Assembly: GCA_016699635.1 (NCBI GenBank)
Contig: CP064983.1
Coordinates: 2,294,001 to 2,358,000 of the forward strand
Length of the DNA stretch: 64,000 nucleotides
DNA from: Bacteroidota bacterium
GTDB taxonomy: Bacteria > Bacteroidota > Bacteroidia > AKYH767-A > OLB10
Direction of reading: 5' to 3'
Shown: one piece after another, positions 1 to 9,391 of the stretch
How the letters are laid out: each line of letters begins with the position of its first letter
How positions within the stretch are numbered: position 1 is the stretch's first letter
Made by a program: the position numbers and the translations under genes
The notes under the pieces: generated by a model
Seen by the model: only the letters and a program-made list of their open reading frames with translations
Told to the model about the DNA's origin: nothing
Databases searched by the model: none

Positions 1-120
1 GGCATGCAGGCAGGGTATTACGACCAATCACATTTTATTCATCAGTTTAAATCATTTACTGACATGACGCCCCGCCAATACAGAGAAGCAAAGACAGATT
101 TGCCTGGACATATTTATTAA
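1..120 (+). CDS. AraC-family transcriptional regulator, C-terminal fragment
   Basis: The first 39 codons read in frame 1 and end at a TAA at 118-120. The residues GYYDQSHFIHQFK followed by MTPRQYR are the second helix-turn-helix and tail of the AraC/XylS DNA-binding domain (consensus GFxDqSHFsrxFKkxxGxTPxxYR). Everything upstream, including any ligand-binding domain, lies outside the window, so the regulated pathway cannot be inferred. It is co-directional with the methyltransferase that follows, separated by about 80 bases in which I see no clear promoter. Confidence 0.85.
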   Translation, partial: GMQAGYYDQSHFIHQFKSFTDMTPRQYREAKTDLPGHIY

Positions 121-203
121 GCACATGGAATGTCCGAATTGTACAATTTTTATTTTTATTTCTTTTTGAATTTTGCTGTTAACTTTTTCTAAACAGCTAA
201 ATC

Positions 204-1238
204 ATGATTTATAAATTCTCACTCATTGAAAAAATACTTTTGTCAAACGACATCATTCCGCATCCCTTTGCTGATGCATCCTTTTCCGTAGGGCTGTCTC
301 TGGCGTTAGGAAGTGCTATAAAGCTGAAAATTGCAGATCAACTCTCTACAGACTTTAAAGAAGTGAGACAAATTGCAAAAGAAGCAAGTGTGAGTGAGGT
401 AGGAGCAGAGTTGACTCTTGATTGTTTAGATGCTTTAGGATATGTTCAGAAGAAGGGTTCTCAGTATGCTTTCACAAAAAGAGGGTTTAAGAATTTGTCA
501 ACGCAATCTCCTGATAATTTCAGGTATTTTATTTTGTTCTGTGATAATTTGTATAAAGGTTATTTAAGCTTAGACGAAACTATTCGATTGGGTAAAAGTG
601 CTAAGGCTGATTTATTGAGTATGACAGATTATGATTGGGAGTTGTTTTCGAGAGCAATGATTGATATTTCTAAAACGAATTATAAAGAAGTAGTGGGCAA
701 AATTCCGGTTTCAAAGTCTGCAACAAAACTCCTTGACCTGGGCGGCTTGCATGGCTTATACAGTATTGAACTCTGTAAACGAAATCCAAGTCTTAAAGCA
801 ACTATTGTTGATTTGCCTCCGGTAAAGAAATATGCTGACGAATGTATTGCCAAGTATAATGCTTCAGGAAATGTTTCTTTTCTTCCTGCAGATTTTATGA
901 AAGACGATATTCCAATGGGTGTTGATGTTATTCTCGCATTTAATATTATTCACGGTTTCAATCCTTCAGAGAATGAAATATTAGCAAAGAAGGTATTTGA
1001 TTCACTGAATGCAGGAGGCATTTTTATTATTCTTGATCAGATTAAAGGTATTGGAGGAAACTCTCAGATGTCGAAGGCAACCACTTCTTATATGGCTTTA
1101 AATTTACTACATGAGGCAGGAGGAAAAACTTATTCCAAGTCAGAAATTGATATTTACACAAGTAAAGTTGGTTTCAGGAAGACAGAATTAAAAAAACTAC
1201 ATGCTCCGGGTTTTGGATTGATAATTTGCTATAAATAA
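204..1238 (+). CDS. SAM-dependent methyltransferase, class I O-methyltransferase-like
   Basis: The 344-residue protein has the layout of plant/bacterial O-methyltransferases: an N-terminal helical winged-helix part (about residues 20-110, beginning FADASFSVGLSLALGSA) used for dimerisation, then a Rossmann methyltransferase domain. Motif I for SAM binding is LLDLGGLHGLYSIEL near residue 175, followed by an acidic residue after the second strand (ATIVDLPPV) and an acidic patch DVILAFNIIHGF near residue 240. The substrate is unknown; there is no biosynthetic cluster around it to suggest one. The ATG at 204 is the only start that covers the dimerisation domain. Confidence 0.75.
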   Translation: MIYKFSLIEKILLSNDIIPHPFADASFSVGLSLALGSAIKLKIADQLSTDFKEVRQIAKEASVSEVGAELTLDCLDALGYVQKKGSQYAFTKRGFKNLSTQSPDNFRYFILFCDNLYKGYLSLDETIRLGKSAKADLLSMTDYDWELFSRAMIDISKTNYKEVVGKIPVSKSATKLLDLGGLHGLYSIELCKRNPSLKATIVDLPPVKKYADECIAKYNASGNVSFLPADFMKDDIPMGVDVILAFNIIHGFNPSENEILAKKVFDSLNAGGIFIILDQIKGIGGNSQMSKATTSYMALNLLHEAGGKTYSKSEIDIYTSKVGFRKTELKKLHAPGFGLIICYK

Positions 1239-1345
1239 GGAGATTTCTTAAGGTAAGTTATTTTACAGAAGGCTACTTCGTAAATGGTAATACCGTTAGT
1301 TGAAAAGATACAATTTGCGCTACTTTGATTGGGTTTTGAAATAAA

Positions 1346-2737
1346 TTAATATTCATCACTAAAGCCAAACACAGGCTTTCTGGTTTTCCATTTGCCTTTG
1401 GTAAAGTCAGGAATGTTCATCACCTTGCCTCCTTGCGCAATTGATTTTTCACTTAATGGTGTAATAAGAATACCATGTTGCCAAGTCATACACATCCATT
1501 GGAAATTCCACATTATTTTTAATGCATTCAATGAATGTATGTATCAGAAACCAATCCATGCCTCCATGCCCTGCGCCTTCGGCAAGATGTTCGTATCGTT
1601 TCCATAAAGGATGATCATATTCTTTTAACCATTTTTCTGAATTGTCCCATTTGTGCGAATGGTTCATTAAGCTCTCAAAGTAAATATGCCCCTGGTCAAA
1701 ATCACCCCATCCAAAATCTTCCCAAAGTCCTTTTGTTCCCTGAACTTTAAAACCTAAATTATAAGGTCGTTGAAGACTGGTGTCATGTGTCAATAAAATT
1801 GTTTCACCATTTTCGCAGGCAATTTGTGTTGTTACCACATCACCCTCTTTAAATACAATCTTTGCATTAGGATGGTTTTCTCCACCCTTTGGATGATTTA
1901 CAATATAATCATGTAAGCCTCTTGCTTTAGATGCAAAAGATGAAAGCCGCAGTAATCTATTACCACGGTTAATGTCCATCATCATTGCTACAGGGCCTAA
2001 GCCATGTGTGGGGTATAACTCTCCATTTCTTTTTATGTAATGTTCTGTCCTCCACCTTGCTTCACTGTAACCTTTAGTTCCGAATTCTACTCCTGAATTG
2101 TAAGGTGTAATACCATCATTAAACAACACGCCTCTCAAGTCATGTTTATAGCCACCTTCGCCATGAAGCAATTCTCCAAAAATTCCTTTTCTGACCATAT
2201 TTAAAATAGCCATCACATCTCTGCGATAACAAACATTTTCCATAGCAAACAAAGGTGTGCCTGTTGCCTCATGTGTTTTTACATATTCCCAACATTCATT
2301 CAGGTTTAGGGCACCGCCAACTTCCATTCCTACTATTTTCTTGGCATACAAGGCTTCTACACCTTGCACTTTATGCCACTCCCACGGAGTAGAAATTAAA
2401 ACAGCATCAATACCGGTATCATTCAACAGATTGCGGTAATCATATTCTCCATTTGAAAATTCCTTTGCAGTTGGCTTGTTATTTTTCGATAATATTTTTG
2501 TGCTGCGGAAAGCATGATGGATTGCGGATCGGCAAATGCAATAATTTCTACATCATCTCTTTTTGCCAGAATTTCTAAATTACTCTGACCTCTGAGGCCA
2601 ACACCTATTAAGCCTATTTTTACTTTTTTGCCTTTAAATGCAAGTGTAGATAAGGCAAATAAAGAATTAGGAATTAGTAATGTGCCAAATCCGGCTATTG
2701 AAGTTGTGCGTAAAAATTCTCGTCTGGAGGTGCTCAT
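1346..2737 (-). CDS. secreted Gfo/Idh/MocA-family oxidoreductase, two frameshifts
   Basis: Three reading-frame pieces join into one protein of about 460 residues. The N-terminus MSTSRREFLRTTSIAGFG is a twin-arginine signal, and VKIGLIGVGLRGQSNLEIL is the Rossmann NAD(P)-binding motif, followed by the domain with DAVLISTPWEWH and the C-terminal Gfo/Idh fold. The first break is in the T-run at 2482-2486 (plus strand); adding one base continues the protein. The second is near 1466-1474, after which the tail ITPLSEKSIAQGG resumes in another frame. Members of this exported group act on sugars or polyols, but no substrate can be named here. The breaks look like indel errors rather than decay, because all pieces are conserved. 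Confidence 0.8.
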
Positions 2738-2811
2738 TGGATTTTATTTTTATTACTCACAAACTTAATAAAAACAACTTTTAAACTCAATGTTCAAAAT
2801 CAAGCAGCAAT

Positions 2812-2845
2812 AAAAAAAGCTGCTCTTGTGAAGCAGCTTTTTTTA
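2812..2845 (-). terminator. Rho-independent terminator of the metalloprotease gene
   Basis: The stem AAAAAAAGCTGCT / AGCAGCTTTTTTT has a short loop (CTTGTGA) and flanking A and T tracts, so it can terminate in both directions. It sits just after the stop of the metalloprotease gene on the minus strand and upstream of the Gfo/Idh gene. Confidence 0.8.
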
Positions 2846-2861
2846 TCATTACTTATGTTTT

Positions 2862-5030
2862 TTAATTCACAGATATACGTTGTTTTTTCAAACCGTTTAC
2901 TGTCTGCACCTCAAGCATGTAAATGCCTTTAGCCGGAGCATCAAGTTTTAAACGATAGGTTCCGTTTCCGGATGGTGTTAATTCTTTGTGCATCACAACA
3001 GCACCTTTAACATCAATTACACGTACCAAAACATTTTCTTTCAGGTCGCTTTGCGGTACAATCAATGTAAATTCTCCTTGTGATGGATTTGGGAACACCA
3101 CTAAATTGTTGCTCGGTGTCATAACTTCTCTTATTCCTGTTGAAGTACATACTATCGGAAATATTGCATGTGCTACATTTAAATCCCATGAGTTAGTGGC
3201 GTCAGAATAAGCATACCAAGTGCCTGTACTAAATTGTTCATAAGCTGTGCCCGGAATGGTATTTCCATCTCTGCTGGTGTAAATAGCTAAGGTATCACCT
3301 GCATTATATGTGAAATGTACACCAACGTAATAATTACCAACGCCAATACTTACATTCGGATTAAAATCAATAATAGTTGGTAAAGTACCTGCTGCATCTG
3401 CAGCAATCTGATCGTAAGTAACATTTACGCTTCCAATTGCAGTTCCGGGCATACCACCGGTTCCGGTTGCATCCCAAACTCGAGCACTTGCCGTTTGTCC
3501 TGTACCTGATGATGTACCAACACCAAAGTAAATCAACGCACCATCTACAGTTGTATTAGGTGTTGTGTTGGAGTATTTGTCTGCTTTTGCTTGATCTGAA
3601 TAGGTGTTTTGTCCTGAAACATATCCATTTGCTGGTGTAGTGCCGGCTAAATAAACAGTAGCTGTATCGCCTACTAAGTCAAAATTTGAAATAGTGTCGC
3701 ATGTAGAAGTACCACCTGCTGTAACTACAATGTAGTTGTTCTTTGTAAGTGTATTGCTTCCATTTGAATTAGTTGCAGTTAAAGAAACATTATAAGTTCC
3801 TGCAGTCGCATAAACTATATTACTTGGATTTTGTGCTGTTGAGGATGATGGAGTTCCACCTGGGAATGACCATGACCACGATGTTGGTGAATTGCTGCTT
3901 TGATCAGTAAAGTTTACACTGCCACCGGGAGCAATAGTTGTTGTATTTGCAGTAAATTGTGCTGTTGGTCCAGCTGAAGGTGCGCTGCAACCTAGTGATG
4001 TTGCTAAGGGTGCACGGTATGTTCCGTTAGCCATTGCAATTTGCATTCTTGATTTTTGTCCTGCAGTAAACATATTCAGACATTTGTCATAACAGTAGTC
4101 CATATAGTTCATCCACATATCTCCATTTGGACCATTATTACATGTTACTAATGGAAAAGAAGGACATGGATAAGGCGGATTTTGTCCACCATAATTTGCA
4201 GTTTGTTGTGTTGGCGTGTCAGATACATAGTCATTTCCACAATTAGCATCGCCCCAAATATGACGCAGACCTAACCAGTGACCTATTTCATGCGTTGCTG
4301 TACGGCCTTTATTGTATAAAGCATCTAAGGTACCAACACGACCAAAAGATTTATACCAAACTACTACACCATCATTGGTGGCCGTACCGTAACTTCCTGT
4401 CAAACCTGTTAATGTACTGTTTAAAGGAAATGTAGCATGGTAAAGCAATTGATTCCCTGAAGCGGAATAATCAGGAACAACCCAAATATTTAAGTATTGT
4501 GTAGGATCCCAAATGGTTGCCGGTTTTATGGTGCCGTCAATATAGGTTTTTGTATATGGAGGTGCAGTCCAGCCTTGTGTATTTCTGTTAATACGATCAA
4601 TTCCATTTGTAGGATTACCACTTGGATCACGTTGTGCCAAACAGAAGTTGATTTCGCAATCTGCAGCTACCGCACCAAACACAGAAGGAGTTGATGTGGT
4701 GTCAGGATTTTGTCTGCGGTAATCTTCATTCAAAACTGCAATCTGAGAATTAATTTGTGCATCGCTGATGTTTTGGTTTACACCCACATTGGTTCCATTA
4801 TGAATTACGTGAACAACAACAGGAATGTTGTAAACCACCTGCATTTTATTTGCATTCGGCTCTTTCATTTTAGCGGCCATCCATGTTTCATATTCCAATG
4901 GAAGTTCACCGGTTCCGCATTGACGTTGTGTCATTGTCGGCTGCTCTTTGATATTGATGCCGGCTTTTCTTTGTGCATTAGCCGAAATAATTGTTGTTGC
5001 GGCTAATAATGTTAGTAAAACTTTTTTCAT
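2862..5030 (-). CDS. T9SS-exported zinc metalloprotease, pappalysin-like (M43), with PKD domain
   Basis: The start at 5030 (MKKVLLTLLAATT) is preferred over the ATG at 5054 because it opens directly with a signal peptide ending SANAQ. The catalytic motif HEIGHWLGLRH, near residue 247, is the metzincin HExxHxxGxxH, and MNYMDYC further on is the Met-turn; this combination is typical of the M43 cytophagalysin/pappalysin family. A PKD domain follows (about 360-440, TSWSWSFPGGTPSSS), then a beta-rich segment and a C-terminal T9SS type A sorting domain (VVFPNPSQGEFTL). It is expected to be secreted and either released or anchored at the cell surface. Monocistronic, with its own terminator. Confidence 0.9.
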   Translation of the reverse strand: MKKVLLTLLAATTIISANAQRKAGINIKEQPTMTQRQCGTGELPLEYETWMAAKMKEPNANKMQVVYNIPVVVHVIHNGTNVGVNQNISDAQINSQIAVLNEDYRRQNPDTTSTPSVFGAVAADCEINFCLAQRDPSGNPTNGIDRINRNTQGWTAPPYTKTYIDGTIKPATIWDPTQYLNIWVVPDYSASGNQLLYHATFPLNSTLTGLTGSYGTATNDGVVVWYKSFGRVGTLDALYNKGRTATHEIGHWLGLRHIWGDANCGNDYVSDTPTQQTANYGGQNPPYPCPSFPLVTCNNGPNGDMWMNYMDYCYDKCLNMFTAGQKSRMQIAMANGTYRAPLATSLGCSAPSAGPTAQFTANTTTIAPGGSVNFTDQSSNSPTSWSWSFPGGTPSSSTAQNPSNIVYATAGTYNVSLTATNSNGSNTLTKNNYIVVTAGGTSTCDTISNFDLVGDTATVYLAGTTPANGYVSGQNTYSDQAKADKYSNTTPNTTVDGALIYFGVGTSSGTGQTASARVWDATGTGGMPGTAIGSVNVTYDQIAADAAGTLPTIIDFNPNVSIGVGNYYVGVHFTYNAGDTLAIYTSRDGNTIPGTAYEQFSTGTWYAYSDATNSWDLNVAHAIFPIVCTSTGIREVMTPSNNLVVFPNPSQGEFTLIVPQSDLKENVLVRVIDVKGAVVMHKELTPSGNGTYRLKLDAPAKGIYMLEVQTVNGLKKQRISVN

Positions 5031-5233
5031 TAATAATGATTTTATAATTTTCAAATAAAAATTGAGACGGTAAATCTAAAAAAAAATCAAATTCGTGCAG
5101 CAAATTCAAAAACAAAATTTGAATTTATTTCGAATTATCTTTTCAATAAATTTTTTTCATCATTTTGTTGTTTACTACTGACTTTCAATTAAACATTTAT
5201 GGTCGTTTTCTTCATTTTAAGGCTTGTTTTTCT

Positions 5234-5241
5234 CAACTTTG
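5234..5241 (+). promoter_or_regulatory. -7 box (CAACTTTG) of ccmB, 4 nt before the ATG
   Basis: CAACTTTG differs from TAnnTTTG only in the first base and lies four bases before the ccmB ATG at 5246. The same spacing is seen at other starts in this window, which suggests a leaderless or nearly leaderless transcript. There is no clear TTTG at the -33 position. Confidence 0.4.
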
Positions 5242-5245
5242 TGCC

Positions 5246-5901
5246 ATGTTTAATCAGATAGGTTTAATAATTTACAAAGAATGGAAATTAGAGTGGCGCA
5301 ACCGAGCCGCTATGGCCGGTCTTATGGTTTTTATTCTATCAGGTGTTTATATCAGTTATCTCAGTTTTAAGAAAATTGTAGATGTTTCGGCTTGGAATGC
5401 TTTGTTCTGGCTGCTTATTTTGTTTATGGCTGTAAATGCACTTGCAAAAGCTTCATGGCAGAATCGCGTGGTCTTCAGTTATTCTATTATTCATTTCTGA
5501 ATCCTTATGCCGTAATTTTAGGAAAGATAATTTATAATGGTTTGATGTTGTTTCTTTTCGGCATCATCACTTTTTTTATCTATGGAATTTTACTGGGTAA
5601 TCCTGTGCAGGACATAGGCATGTTTATCCTTACTGTTTTATTAGGGTGCTTTGGAATTTCATCTGTGCTGACTATGATTTCCGCCATTGCATCCCGTGCA
5701 GGGCATCAGTCAAGCCTCATGGCAATTTTAGGTTTTCCTGTTTTATTGCCTTTGCTGATTGTTTTAATTCATCTTTCTAAAAATGCTATTGACGGTATTG
5801 ATTTTTCAGTGAATTTAAAATACCTAACCATGCTAACAGCTTTGAATTTACTCGTACCTTCTTTAGCCTACATTTTATTTCCCTACCTTTGGCGCGAATA
5901 A
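5246..5901 (+). CDS. ccmB: heme exporter membrane subunit CcmB, one frameshift
   Basis: Two overlapping frames make one integral membrane protein of about 218 residues, beginning MFNQIGLIIYKEWKLEWRNR and ending LAYILFPYLWRE. The conserved CcmB segment is split at about 5461: one missing G in tggcag(g)aatcg gives SWQESRG followed by QLFYYSFLNPYA. CcmB is the permease of the CcmAB heme/cytochrome c maturation transporter in the inner membrane. It opens the ccmBC-D-like-E cluster; no ATPase gene ccmA is visible here. I chose the ATG at 5246 because upstream residues do not resemble the family and a -7 box lies just before it. Confidence 0.88.
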
Positions 5902-5937
5902 TTATCTTCATGTTGACATTAAAGTTCTTTTTTCATC

Positions 5938-6594
5938 ATGCATAATGTCTGGAAAATTGCTTGTGTAGCATTGCTCTATTTTACACTTTTTGCAGGCTTC
6001 CTTATGCCTGTACCTGAGTTGCCTATCCTTAATGAGTCTATCAGAAATTTATATTTCCATGTAACTATGTGGTTTGCCATGATTATTCACATGGTAGTAA
6101 CAATTGTTTACAGCATACGCTATTTATCAGGAGGAAAGATTCAGTATGATCTAAAAGCCGAACAGTATGCCATTACAGGAATGGTGTTTGGTATTGCAGG
6201 TTTAATTACCGGAATGATTTGGGCACGTTTCACTTGGGGTGCTTTTTGGGTTAACGATACCAAACTCAATGGTGCTGCTGCTGCCATGCTCATGTATGCA
6301 GCTTATTTTATTCTCAGACAATCAACAGAAGACGAAACCAAACGTGCCAAACTCAGTGCAGTATATTTAGTTTTTGCATTCCCACTGATGATGGCTTTCA
6401 TATACATCCTGCCACGCATGACAGATTCACTTCATCCCGGCAATGGTGGCAACCCTGCTTTTGGACAATATGATCTTGACAATCAGATGCGACTGGTTTT
6501 TTATCCTGCAATTATCGGATGGACATTGCTTGGCGTATGGATAACATCTATTCGAATAAGAATTAAAAAATTATGGAATTCTCACGAAAACTAA
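5938..6594 (+). CDS. ccmC: cytochrome c maturation protein CcmC/CcsA-type heme transporter
   Basis: The 218-residue protein has six hydrophobic segments and the tryptophan-rich heme-handling motif around WARFTWGAFWVND (near residue 100), with conserved histidines before and after it (FHVTMW near 40 and the late SLHPGN). CcmC loads heme onto CcmE in the periplasm. It follows ccmB by 36 bases and overlaps the next small gene by 22 bases, showing translational coupling. Intact. Confidence 0.9.
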   Translation: MHNVWKIACVALLYFTLFAGFLMPVPELPILNESIRNLYFHVTMWFAMIIHMVVTIVYSIRYLSGGKIQYDLKAEQYAITGMVFGIAGLITGMIWARFTWGAFWVNDTKLNGAAAAMLMYAAYFILRQSTEDETKRAKLSAVYLVFAFPLMMAFIYILPRMTDSLHPGNGGNPAFGQYDLDNQMRLVFYPAIIGWTLLGVWITSIRIRIKKLWNSHEN

Positions 6595-6800
6595 AAATAC
6601 TTTTTTCTGTTTTAATGTTGGTTGCAACAAATGTGTTTGCACAAACAGAAAGTCGACTTGACGAAACTTTCCGCAGCAATGGAAAGATTTATGTGGTAGT
6701 TGCAGTGCTTGCTGTGGTGTTAACAGTATTGTTTATTTACTTAATCAGTATTGACAGGAAATTGAAAAAGACAGAAGATAAATTGAAGAATAAAAATTAA
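6573..6800 (+). CDS. small CcmD-like membrane protein
   Basis: This 75-residue protein has an N-terminal signal or anchor segment (to about residue 23, FAQ), then one strong membrane segment (IYVVVAVLAVVLTVLFIYLI) and a Lys-rich tail. Size, topology and position between ccmC and ccmE match CcmD, which binds CcmC and releases holo-CcmE, although the sequence is too short and variable for a motif-based call. It overlaps the end of ccmC by 22 bases. Confidence 0.7.
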   Translation: MEFSRKLKILFSVLMLVATNVFAQTESRLDETFRSNGKIYVVVAVLAVVLTVLFIYLISIDRKLKKTEDKLKNKN

Positions 6801-6809
6801 AAAACAGAC

Positions 6810-7193
6810 ATGAAAAAATCTTATATCATAGCAATGGTGCTCATTGCAGTTGCATTTGCTGCTATTATCAGCACAGTGAGCGACTCCGGCACCTATGCCA
6901 ATTTCACTGAGGCCTCATCACATGAAGGTAAGGTATTTCATGTGGTTGGTAAACTTAACCGCGATAAGCCTTATGAATACCATCCTGAAAAGAATGCCAA
7001 TCTTTTTACTTTTTATCTTTATGATAACAATGGCAATGAAAGAAAAGTGTTGCTCAACAAAGCCAAGCCGCAAGACTTTGATAAGTCAGAGCAGATTGTA
7101 ATTATTGGTAAAATGAAAGGCGAAGAGTTTATTGCTTCTGATATTTTGTTGAAGTGTCCAAGCAAGTACGCTGACGAAGCACAAAAGAGTTAA
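6810..7193 (+). CDS. ccmE: heme chaperone CcmE, CxxxY variant
   Basis: The 127-residue protein has one N-terminal membrane anchor (residues 1-22) and an OB-fold domain ending LLKCPSKY. In the E. coli protein a histidine in HxxxY binds heme covalently; here the corresponding residue is Cys116, with Tyr120 four positions on, giving the CxxxY type known from some other lineages. It takes heme from CcmC and passes it to the CcmF machinery, which is not in this window. The gene begins nine bases after the CcmD-like gene, so it belongs to the same transcript. Confidence 0.9.
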   Translation: MKKSYIIAMVLIAVAFAAIISTVSDSGTYANFTEASSHEGKVFHVVGKLNRDKPYEYHPEKNANLFTFYLYDNNGNERKVLLNKAKPQDFDKSEQIVIIGKMKGEEFIASDILLKCPSKYADEAQKS

Positions 7194-7237
7194 GTTGTTT
7201 TTAGCAGAACATAACTTTAGATAAGCAACAATCTTAT

Positions 7238-9296
7238 TTATTTTTTCCGATTTTCGAAACGGCATAAACCTTCATCAAGATATTTAGTGTAGGTTTTTAT
7301 GTCAGGTGTATAACCACGTGGTTCAGCAAGAATTTTTCCCTGATGATCTAATAAAACATAGTAAGGCTGCGAGTTAGTTTTGTAAACATTGGTTTGTAAA
7401 TCGCTCCATTTATTACCGATAGTTCTTATTTTTTTACCTGTTGTTGCAGAAACATATTGTTTGTCTTCCGGTAGTTGCTCCTTGTCATCAACATAAAGTG
7501 AAATGGCGCATATTTATCCGAAAGCCTTTTCAGCACTTCAGGATCACTCCACACATTGTCTTCCATTTTACGGCAGTTAACACAACTCCATCCTGTAAAA
7601 TCAACCATCACCGGCTTGCCTACAGTTTTAGCGTATGCCATACCTGCATCGTAATCATGATAGCAGTTTAAGTTATGTGGACAATGATTGCTTGATTTTT
7701 CTGTTACCCATTCTTTATAAAATTCAGGTGGAGGAAAGCCGCTGATCATTCTTAATGGTGCGCCCCATATTCCCGGAATCAGATACAATGTAAATGTTAA
7801 TGATATGATGGCAAACATCAGTCGGGGTACAGTGATATGTTTTACATCGCTGTCATGCGAAAATTTTAATTTGCCTAATAAATAAAAGCCAAGCATACCA
7901 AAAATGATTACCCAGATGGCAATAAAAATTTCACGCTTCAAAAATTCCCAGTGATAAGCGAGGTCAACATTCGATAAAAATTTAAATGCCAATGCCAATT
8001 CAATAAAACCGAGTGTAACTTTTACAGTATTAAGCCATCCACCTGATTTAGGCATGGAGTTTAACCACCCCGGAAATGCAGAGAAAAGTCCAAATGGCAA
8101 TGCAAGTGCCAAAGCAAATCCTGTCATTCCTATAATTGGACCTAAATAACTTCCATTGTGTGCAGCTTCTACTAACAGTGTGCCGATAATTGGTCCTGTA
8201 CATGAGAATGAAACCAATGTCAAAGTAAATGCCATAAAGAAAATTCCTATCAATCCGCCACGGTCGGAGGCGCTGTCGGCTTTGTTAACTAACCAGCTTG
8301 GTAATACAATTTCACATGCACCAAAGAATGAAAAGCAAAAATCAGGAACACAATAAAAAATGTCATATTAAAAAAGACATTGCTTGCCGTATCGTTGAGT
8401 GCATCACTACCTAATGTAACCGTGACTAAAAATCCAAGACCTACATAAATAATAATGATAGAAATAGAGTAGATTAATGCATTCATCAACCCCTTCTGAC
8501 GTGAACCACTGCGCTTTGTAAAAAAACTTACTGTCATAGGTATCATCGGAAAAACGCAAGGTGTAAGTAAAGCTAAAAAGCCACCTAAAAATCCTGCAAT
8601 AAAAATTCCGAGCATGCTTTTATCTGTGGCAGTTGATGTTGAGCCATCACCGCAGCCCGGTTCAAGTTCTGATACTTGTGCTACTTCTGTAAATACACTG
8701 TCGTTTTGTGCTGCTGCCGTTGCTGAATCAATATGTTCCGGTGGCATCACTGCCTGTGCAGTGTCTGTAACCACAGGTGTTGTATTGTTTACAGGAATTG
8801 CAAGTTCAGTTGTAGCACACGATTTTTTCTTGCCATCATTCAAATCAAATTTAAAGTCAACATCTGTTGGTGGCAGACATTTTTCATCATCACAAGCCAT
8901 AAAGGTTACAAAACCTGTAATGCTGAATTTTTTTCTTGTGTTGATTTTTATTTTCTGCTTAAACTCTGTTTCACCATGAAAAAATTTCAGTTTCATCTGA
9001 AACTGCTGATCATATACTTCTTCGGCATGACCTTCTTTTACTTTGCCAACTGTAGTGTATTCAGGAGAATGATTAAAAGTAAAACTTGTGGGTATAGGCC
9101 CATCAGCACCATTGATGGTTTGAGAATAGATATGAAATTTATCTACCGTTACAGCTTTTAATATCAGCGTAGCTTCACAACTGTCTGTCTGTTCAACTCT
9201 GAAACTCCACTTGGCACCTTCAAAAATCTGCGCATTACTGCCTGTGCCGAAAAATAATATGATGGCAGTTAAAATAATTCTCAAACCTTGTTGCAT
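7238..9296 (-). CDS. dsbD: protein-disulfide reductase DsbD family, two frameshifts
   Basis: Three pieces make one protein of about 685 residues: a signal peptide (start at 9296, MQQGLRIILTAIILFF), an N-terminal periplasmic domain with ACDDEKCLPP, a membrane domain whose first helix has LLTPCVFPMIP, and a C-terminal thioredoxin-like domain with the CVNC redox motif in FTGWSCVNCRKME. Breaks lie in the A-run at 8331-8334 (plus strand; one missing base restores FSFFGACEIVLPSWL) and near 7507, after which SLYVDDKEQLP continues to a stop at 7238. It carries electrons across the inner membrane; placement opposite the ccm genes fits a role in reducing apocytochrome cysteines. Confidence 0.88.
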
Positions 9297-9299
9297 AGT

Positions 9300-9307
9300 C
9301 AAATTTA
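9300..9307 (-). promoter_or_regulatory. -7 box (TAAATTTG) of dsbD, 3 nt before the ATG
   Basis: On the minus strand TAAATTTG is followed by ACT and the ATG at 9296. It matches the Bacteroidetes -7 consensus exactly, and its distance to the ATG implies a leaderless transcript. No TTTG is seen at the usual -33 distance. Confidence 0.45.
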
Positions 9308-9391
9308 ACTTCACCGGATTAAAGCCCGGTTTTAAATGTGGCACAAAATAACAAAATCAAAGCATTGTGGAATGTAAGTTTTGTAACAAAG

